DNA of 19,081 bases from assembly GCA_910587205.1 (NCBI GenBank), contig CAJULZ010000047.1, positions 1 through 19,081 of the forward strand, read 5' to 3'. Origin of the DNA: an uncultured Oscillospiraceae bacterium. Its GTDB lineage: Bacteria > Bacillota > Clostridia > Oscillospirales > Oscillospiraceae. Below, piece by piece: positions 14,111 through 19,081 of the stretch (positions are counted from its first letter, which is position 1; the number at the start of each line of letters is the position of its first letter). The notes beneath the pieces are model-generated. The model was given only the letters and a program-made list of their open reading frames with translations. It made no database searches and was not told the origin of the DNA. Position numbers and translations under genes: made by a program.

Positions 14111-15418
14111 TCAGCGCACCGCGCCGAACAGCAATGCGATCACCAGGATCAGGATGTTGGAGATACCCTGGATCACAGCCGACTTGTTGCAGTACTCGGT
14201 GGTGTCGATCTCCATAAGGCCGGTGCCCACATGGGTGGCGGCGGTGAAGGGGCTGGAGCCGGTAGCCAACGACATATTGCACACGAAGGGCGCGATCACG
14301 TCGGTGCCGGACAGGCCGTATGTAGCGCCGACCGAGATGAGGACTGGGTACATGGAATTGATGAATTTGTTGGGCAGGAACCGGATGATAAAAACCAGAA
14401 GCATGGCCAGGATGATGTGGATATAGCGGGTCATGAACGTGGGGACGTTCGTCACAATCGTGTTGGCCAGTTCGCCGACCATGCCGGTGCTATTGAGAAT
14501 GCCCAGGAAAGTAGAAATGCCAATGAGCATCATCACAGTGTTGATGATACGCGGGGAGACTTCGTTGAGCAGCTTATTATACTCCTTGGGCTTGGGGTAG
14601 TTGACTACAGCGGTGATAAAGGCAGCAGCCATGAATACCATGTACGAGGGGACCTTATTCCACACCAGCATGGCAATCACACCAAGAAACAGAACCAAGT
14701 TGAACCAGAACAGCTGAGGACGGGCCAGCGCACTGGCAGCTTCCTCTTGAACGCCTTCCGTCTCACTGTTCCATTCGATCTTCATAGGACGGCCATTCTT
14801 TTTGTGCTCGTAGGCGAAGTAGAACCACTGCAGGACGATAACGGGGATGAAGCACAGGGCCACGGGTATCAGCCGTTTAGACAGATCCATGGGATCCACA
14901 CCGCCAGCAAACATGGAGGAATTGACTACCGCGATGCCCCAAGGGACGAAGCACATGGAGGCGATGCCCGTCTGTGCGATAATCATGACGGATTTGCGGT
15001 CAAACTGCATTTTCTTGTAGATGGGCAGCATCATAGGGAACAGGATCAGGTAGGCCGTGTTGATCTGGGCGGTCAGCATACCAATGGCGCCCAGGATAGA
15101 GGTGATGGCCATGACCGCATATATGTTGATGGTGCCCCGGAACAGCTTGATGATACCGCCGATGAGAGTGTTAAACATGCCAGTCTTGGTGAGCATATTG
15201 AAGTAGATCATGGCGAACACGATCATATAGCCAGCGGTTTGCAGGGAACTGTTGATTTGTTTGAGGGCCATATCCGAGATTTCCGGGATGCTATATCCCA
15301 GAGTCAGGGCACAGATTATGGGAACCAGACACAGGACGAGCGGTGTGGGGAGGCGCTTGACAAAACCCGAGGCGATGACGACCACAATCATAATAAGGGC
15401 GACAACTGTTAAATTCAT
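14111..15418 (-). CDS. CitMHS-family carboxylate (citrate-type) transporter
   Basis: This is a 435-residue polytopic membrane protein with about 11-12 hydrophobic segments and a charged central loop (HKKNGRPMKIEWNSETEGVQ). The N-terminal arrangement (KRLPTPLVLCLVPIICAL, AMIYFNMLTKTGMFNTLI), the mid segment ASMCFVPWGIAVVNSSMF and the C-terminal TGSSPFTAATHVGTGLMEID fit the CitMHS/ion-transporter superfamily, which takes up citrate-metal complexes or related di- and tricarboxylates. Its own ribosome binding site is weak; an 11-codon leader ORF ends 1 nt before its ATG. It heads the probable operon with the esterase and MFS carrier. The exact substrate is unknown. Confidence 0.85.
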   Translation of the reverse strand: MNLTVVALIMIVVVIASGFVKRLPTPLVLCLVPIICALTLGYSIPEISDMALKQINSSLQTAGYMIVFAMIYFNMLTKTGMFNTLIGGIIKLFRGTINIYAVMAITSILGAIGMLTAQINTAYLILFPMMLPIYKKMQFDRKSVMIIAQTGIASMCFVPWGIAVVNSSMFAGGVDPMDLSKRLIPVALCFIPVIVLQWFYFAYEHKKNGRPMKIEWNSETEGVQEEAASALARPQLFWFNLVLFLGVIAMLVWNKVPSYMVFMAAAFITAVVNYPKPKEYNKLLNEVSPRIINTVMMLIGISTFLGILNSTGMVGELANTIVTNVPTFMTRYIHIILAMLLVFIIRFLPNKFINSMYPVLISVGATYGLSGTDVIAPFVCNMSLATGSSPFTAATHVGTGLMEIDTTEYCNKSAVIQGISNILILVIALLFGAVR

Positions 15419-15419
15419 T

Positions 15420-15455
15420 TCATTTTCCCGTATGAGGCGTCGGAAGCACGCTCAT
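15420..15455 (-). CDS. Possible 11-residue leader peptide before the transporter
   Basis: GAAAGGA stands a few nt before ATG 15455, a better site than that of the transporter itself. The frame encodes MSVLPTPHTGK and stops with TGA one nt before ATG 15418. The close spacing would allow ribosomes to restart on the transporter (translational coupling). The size is so small that chance is possible. Confidence 0.35.
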   Translation of the reverse strand: MSVLPTPHTGK

Positions 15456-15658
15456 ATATTTCCTTTCTTCTTTTTTGGTGTGCTGGCTGCGGATCATTTC
15501 CGGGATGCCGCAAATGGTTGACTGCAAGAGCCTGCGCTTTTTACGATGGGCCGTTCCCTCCCTTTTCTGCTGCATTTTGGATGCCTTTATATGCCGCCAG
15601 CGGCGAAACCACCCCCATACGCGTCTATTTTTATAAGGATTTTTGTTTTCTTATCCAT

Positions 15659-15687
15659 ACAATAGCACAAATCTATAATTTGTTCAA
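15659..15687 (-). promoter_or_regulatory. Probable promoter of the transporter-esterase-MFS unit
   Basis: On the minus strand TTGAAC (15682-15687) and TATTGT (15659-15664) are 17 nt apart, each with four of six consensus bases, in an AT-rich stretch unlike the GC-rich surroundings. The leader to the transporter ATG would be about 235 nt. The rest of the interval 15456-15752 shows no gene and no clear terminator behind pyruvate kinase. Confidence 0.45.
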
Positions 15688-15752
15688 TTTTATGGTTTTT
15701 ATATTCCCATAAATTTAGCATATAGTTAGAATTGCACGATACAGCGGGCGGC

Positions 15753-17173
15753 TTATTCCTCTACCGCCTGGGCCTTGATGAGATTGGTGGAGCCGCTACG
15801 GCCCAAAGGCACGCCCGCCGTGATGACCACGACATCACCAGGCTGTACCAGCCCTTCCTTCAGGGCCACGTCGGTGGTGAGGGAGAAAATTCGGTCGGTG
15901 GAGTTGACCTCCCCAGTGAGGTAGGGAATCACCCCCCAGATCATATTCATCTGCCGCCGCACCTTCTCCCGCATGGTGAGGGCGGCCACCGGGCAAGCGG
16001 GCCGGAACCGGCTGATCATCCGGGCGCTGTGACCGGAGCTGGTGGCGGCCAAAATAGCTTTCGCGTTCAGATCCTTGGCCGTGAGACAGCAGGTGTGGGT
16101 GATGGCGTCGTTGATGTTGGCCGCGGAGAATACGCGCTGCGTTTCAAACTGCCGCCAGTAGTCAATGGTCCCCTCCGTCTCCGCGACGATATTTGCCATG
16201 GTCTGAAGGGCCTCCAGAGGATATTTCCCCCGGCGGTTTCGCCGGACAGCATAACGCAGCTGGTGCCATCGTAGACGGCGTTGGCAATATCGGACACTTC
16301 CGCCCGGGTGGGGCGGGGATTCCGCATCATAGAATCCAGCATCTGGGTAGCGGTGATTACCGGCTTGCCCAACTGAAGCCCCTTGCGGATTATCTGCTTT
16401 TGCAACGCCGGGACGCGGGCTGCCGGAATCTCGACACCCAAATCCCCCCGGGCCACCATAATGCCGTCCGCTGCCGCCAAAATTTTATCCAGATTGTCCA
16501 CGCCCTCCTGATTTTCAATTTTGGCGATGATTTTAACATCGTCTCCGCCACACTGGCGGAGCACCGTGCGTACAGCCTCTACATCCGCCGCGCGGCGGAC
16601 AAAAGAGGCAGCGATGAAATCAAAGTCGTTTTCCACGCCGAAGCGGATATCGTTCATGTCCTTTTCCGTGAGGGCGGGAAGCTGGATGTGAACCCCGGGG
16701 ATATTGATGGATTTATTGGCAGACAGGATTCCTCCGTTCTCCACGGTGCACACAATATCTGTGCCCTCAATGCGCTCCACCCGGATGGCCACCAGGCCGT
16801 CGTCAATGAGGATCTGCTGGCCGGAGGCCAGCTCCTCGTGGAGCCTGGGGTAGGTGACAGACACCCGTTCCCTGCTGCCCATCACGTCCGCGGTGGTGAG
16901 TGTGAAGGTGTCCCCAGCTTTCAGTGTGACAGACTTTTCCTCAAAGCTGCGGATACGGATCTCAGGTCCCTTGGTGTCCAAAATGGTGGCCACGGGTTTG
17001 CCCAGGGAATCCCGGATACCCTTGAGCCGGTTGAGCCGCTCCAGGTGTTCCGGGTGGCTGCCGTGGGAGAAGTTGAAGCGGGCGGCGTCCATGCCGCCCT
17101 CAATGAGGGTGCGCACCAGTTCCGCGTCATCCACTGCGGGACCCAGGGTGCAGATTATTTTTGTTTTTCTCAT
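15753..17173 (-). pseudogene. pyk: Pyruvate kinase with one frameshift (possibly a read error)
   Basis: GGAGG lies 5 nt before ATG 17173, followed by MRKTKIICTLGPAVDD. The TIM-barrel motifs are all present: RFNFSHG, TKGPEIRI, IAKIENQEGVDNLDKI (catalytic Lys), MVARGDLGVEIP, ITATQMLDSMM and RAEVSDIANAVYDGTSCVMLSGETAGG. After that the frame breaks: one A is missing next to the G/A run at 16224-16231, and EALQTMANIVAETEGTIDYW continues in the next frame to TAA at 15753-15755 with an apparently normal C-terminal domain. The corrected length of about 473 residues is that of the short form without the extra PEP-utilizer domain. Pyruvate kinase is a central glycolytic enzyme, so a single homopolymer loss here makes a sequencing error plausible. 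Confidence 0.9.
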
Positions 17174-17200
17174 AAGAACCTCCGTCATGATCTGAATTTC

Positions 17201-17231
17201 CTGTACCCCCGCCCACTGGGCGAGGGTACAG
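17201..17231 (-). promoter_or_regulatory. Intercistronic hairpin before pyruvate kinase
   Basis: Arms 17201-17214 and 17218-17231 pair over 14 positions with one mismatch around ACT. The hairpin lies in the 72-nt gap between the enoate-reductase stop and the pyruvate kinase start. No T-tract follows, so a processing or stability role is more likely than termination. Confidence 0.5.
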
Positions 17232-17245
17232 ACGATCCAAAACAA

Positions 17246-18769
17246 TTAAATGTCCAACGCGGCGTGGTAGCCCCAATACACGGCATTGGTGATGGTAGAC
17301 ACACGGGCGGCGTCGCCGATGACCCGGACAAAGGGGGCCGAGCCGCTGAGCGCCTCCACCACGTCGGTGCGGGATCGCTGGCCCAGGGCACAGATGACGC
17401 TTCCACCGGGGATGAGCACCTCCCTGCCGTCCTTATCCTGGCAGACTACCCCTTCGCCTGTGACCGTCAGAACCTTGTGCCCAGTGTAAATCGTCAGCGT
17501 TTCTCTTAATGCATCCATCTGCTTCAGCATCAGCGGGCGGTGGCGGACGTTGGCGTCTGGGGCCAGCTCGTTCCGCATTTCCACCAACCGGACGGCTTTG
17601 CCCTCTTGAGCCAGATGGATGGCGCACTCGCAGCCCGCCAGACCGCCGCCCATGACCACCACTTCACTGCCCACTTTCGCTTTCTCCTTGTAGTAGTTGT
17701 TAACTACAACCACGTTGTCCCCGTTCAGACCGGGGATGGGAGGCACCAGCGGGGAGGACCCGGCGGCAATGATCACCGCATCCGGGGCCATTTCGTCCAC
17801 ATAGGCCCGGTCTACGGGGGTGTGCAGCCGGATTTCTACCCCGGCGTCCCGGCAGAACTTGGCGTAGGTGCCCGCAAGCTCGTACATCTCATACTTGAAG
17901 GGCAGAGCCTGTTCGCTTTTCAGGATGCCGCCCAGTTCGCCCTCCTTCTCGCACAGGACGACATGGTGACCCCGCCGCGCGGCAGTGTAAGCGGCGTACA
18001 GTCCACCGGGGCCCCCGCCTACCACCAGCACGTTTTTACTCGCCGGGGCGGGACGGACTTCATCCCCCTCGCACTCCCGGCCAATCAGCGGATTGACGGT
18101 ACAGCGGCGGGTGGAGGTTGCGGCCCGCTCGGCCATGCAGGTGAAACAGCGCAGGCAGCGCACGATGTCCTTGTCCTGATTGGCCATCACTTTGTTGGGC
18201 AGGAACGGGTCGGCCAGCAAGGCCCGGGCCATATACACCACATCCGCTTTGCCGCTGGCAATGATCTCCTCCATCTGAGCCGGATCGTTCAGCCCGCCGA
18301 TGGTGGCCACCGGCACCTTGACGTGCTTTTTGATCTCCGCCGCCAGATAGACGTTCCTGCCGTGTTCTTCGAACATGGAGGGGTGGGTGATGCCGAAGGT
18401 GCGCTGATAGGTGCCTGCCGAGACGTGGAGCAGGTCGATGTACGGCTCGATCTGTTGGGCGATGCGAATACCCTCCTCCAGACCGTAGCCCTCCTCCACG
18501 AACTCCGCCCCGGACAGCCGGAACTCAATGGGGAAGAAGGGCCCCACCACCGCCCGGACAGCTTTCAGTACCTCAATGGCAAACCGGCAGCGATTTTCTA
18601 CAGAGCCGCCGTACTCGTCCGCTCGATGGTTGAACATGGGGGAAAGAAATTGGTTGATAAGCCATCCGTGGCCGCCGTGGATCATCAGCAGCTCAAAGCC
18701 CGCCCGCTTGGCCAGCCCCGCTGTATGGCCATAGGCGGCCGCGATTTCCACGATCATGTCCTTTGTCAA
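17246..18769 (-). pseudogene. 2-enoate reductase / BaiH-type NADH:flavin oxidoreductase, N-terminus missing
   Basis: This family combines an FMN TIM barrel, an iron-sulfur site, and FAD and NAD domains. Here (numbering from the TTG at 18769) the second half of the barrel is seen: LLMIHGGHGWLINQFLSP (28-44), HVSAGTYQR, and VATIGGLNDP. The cysteine set CLRCFTC...RRC (Cys205, 208, 211, 223), the FAD motif VVGGGPGGLYAA (about 249-260), the NAD motif VMGGGLAGCE (about 372-381) and the terminal ITNAVYWGYHAALDI follow. The frame is intact to TAA at 17246. About 140-150 residues that should carry the first barrel strands are gone; upstream the DNA encodes a tyrosine integrase instead. TTG 18769 or ATG 18757 are only the first possible starts. 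Homologues reduce enoates or dienoyl-CoAs, including bile-acid intermediates. Confidence 0.88.
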
Positions 18770-19081
18770 TATGGAAATGGAAGTCCTCCAGCCCCGGCAC
18801 TTTCTTCTTTGCCTGACGGCACATGATACCTACCGTCCCCGGCGTTTCAATGGCCCCGTCAGGCCGGAGGCAGACAAAAGAGAGTTCCCGATACCTCTCT
18901 GACACCTCCGCCGTCCTGGGCAGGGTGTAGACCTCGTAATAGGCCCGGTCTTTCTCCCTGACCTCCGCGCAGTAGTTCAGGCTGTAAAGCTCCCCATAGC
19001 GTAGGCAGTTCCCAATCTGCTCTTTCTTGGCCCTCCGCAGGATCGCTGCCAGCGTGTCGCAGAAGTCCACAGTACGGACTT
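18770..19081 (-). pseudogene. Tyrosine recombinase (integrase) fragment, truncated before the HxxR box; continues past the right edge
   Basis: The frame is open to the window end and reads VRTVDFCDTLAAILRRAKKEQ, then YGELYSLNYCAEV, LSFVCLRPDGAIETPGTVGIMCRQAKKKVPGLEDFHFH. This is the middle of the catalytic domain of Tn916-type/Clostridial tyrosine integrases, where the family continues with MLRHTY (the H-x-x-R box), the GHSDVSTT-like motif and the nucleophile Tyr. All of these are absent. Immediately after FHFH the sequence turns into the enoate reductase, in another frame; the integrase frame runs on without homology to a stop near 18693. It cannot be an active recombinase as it stands. The 5' part lies outside the window. 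Confidence 0.85.

Noticed and set aside
15456..15752. Riboswitch in the leader of the carboxylate transporter
   Set aside because: I could find no recognisable aptamer motif or terminator/antiterminator pair; only a promoter-like pair and a mini-ORF are visible.
15732..18826. Very long plus-strand ORFs opposite pyruvate kinase and the enoate reductase
   Set aside because: They are antisense shadows of GC-rich minus-strand genes and show low-complexity His/Gly/Gln-rich composition without motifs.

Overview
This window looks like chromosomal DNA of a Gram-positive gut Clostridium relative, most likely Oscillospiraceae (Flavonifractor / Oscillibacter / Lawsonibacter-like). That assignment is inferred from fairly GC-rich coding DNA, AGGAGG-type ribosome binding sites and Firmicute-type protein families; it was not checked by a search. 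Most genes lie on the minus strand. The striking property of the window is how many genes are broken, truncated or joined to unrelated fragments.

Layout. 1-172: tRNA-Asp and tRNA-Val (minus) with a perfect consensus promoter at 209-237. 247-1620: an overlapping minus-strand cluster of a broken SGNH hydrolase, a small conserved protein, and a chimeric ORF joining a YhcG/DUF1016 nuclease fragment to the C-terminal part of a low-molecular-weight tyrosine phosphatase. 1690-5350: a divergent pair, an HSL-type alpha/beta hydrolase (minus) facing a TauE/SafE permease fused to a polyprenol/phytol-kinase-like membrane domain (plus), followed by a frameshifted membrane-anchored glycerophosphodiesterase. 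A 22-bp perfect hairpin (5419-5466) separates this from the next block.

5468-10485 is a decayed mobile element on the minus strand. It holds a sigma-70-like regulator, a small recombinase-leader ORF, two large serine recombinases collapsed into one damaged chimera, and a metallophosphoesterase with a nonsense codon whose start overlaps the recombinase stop. Within it, 8590-9040 has no convincing gene but carries many hairpins and a plus-strand terminator. Its right side holds a response regulator without its receiver domain, whose 3' end carries 11-bp direct repeats.

10956-15418 is the best preserved block: a CitMHS-type carboxylate transporter, a two-module esterase and an MFS transporter, probably one transcription unit for uptake and hydrolysis of an organic acid or ester (inference). 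15753-17173 is pyruvate kinase with one homopolymer frameshift. 17246-18769 is a 2-enoate-reductase-type flavoprotein lacking its N-terminus. It abuts a tyrosine integrase (18770 to the right edge) that stops just before its HxxR box.

Three gene-to-gene chimeras, a beheaded regulator, and indels and nonsense codons in at least six genes mean that either this locus has been heavily rearranged by mobile elements, or the assembly contains indel and joining errors. Both processes may apply: the recombinase lesions (a 5-bp duplication, larger deletions) look biological, while several single-base homopolymer losses, including one in pyruvate kinase, look technical.
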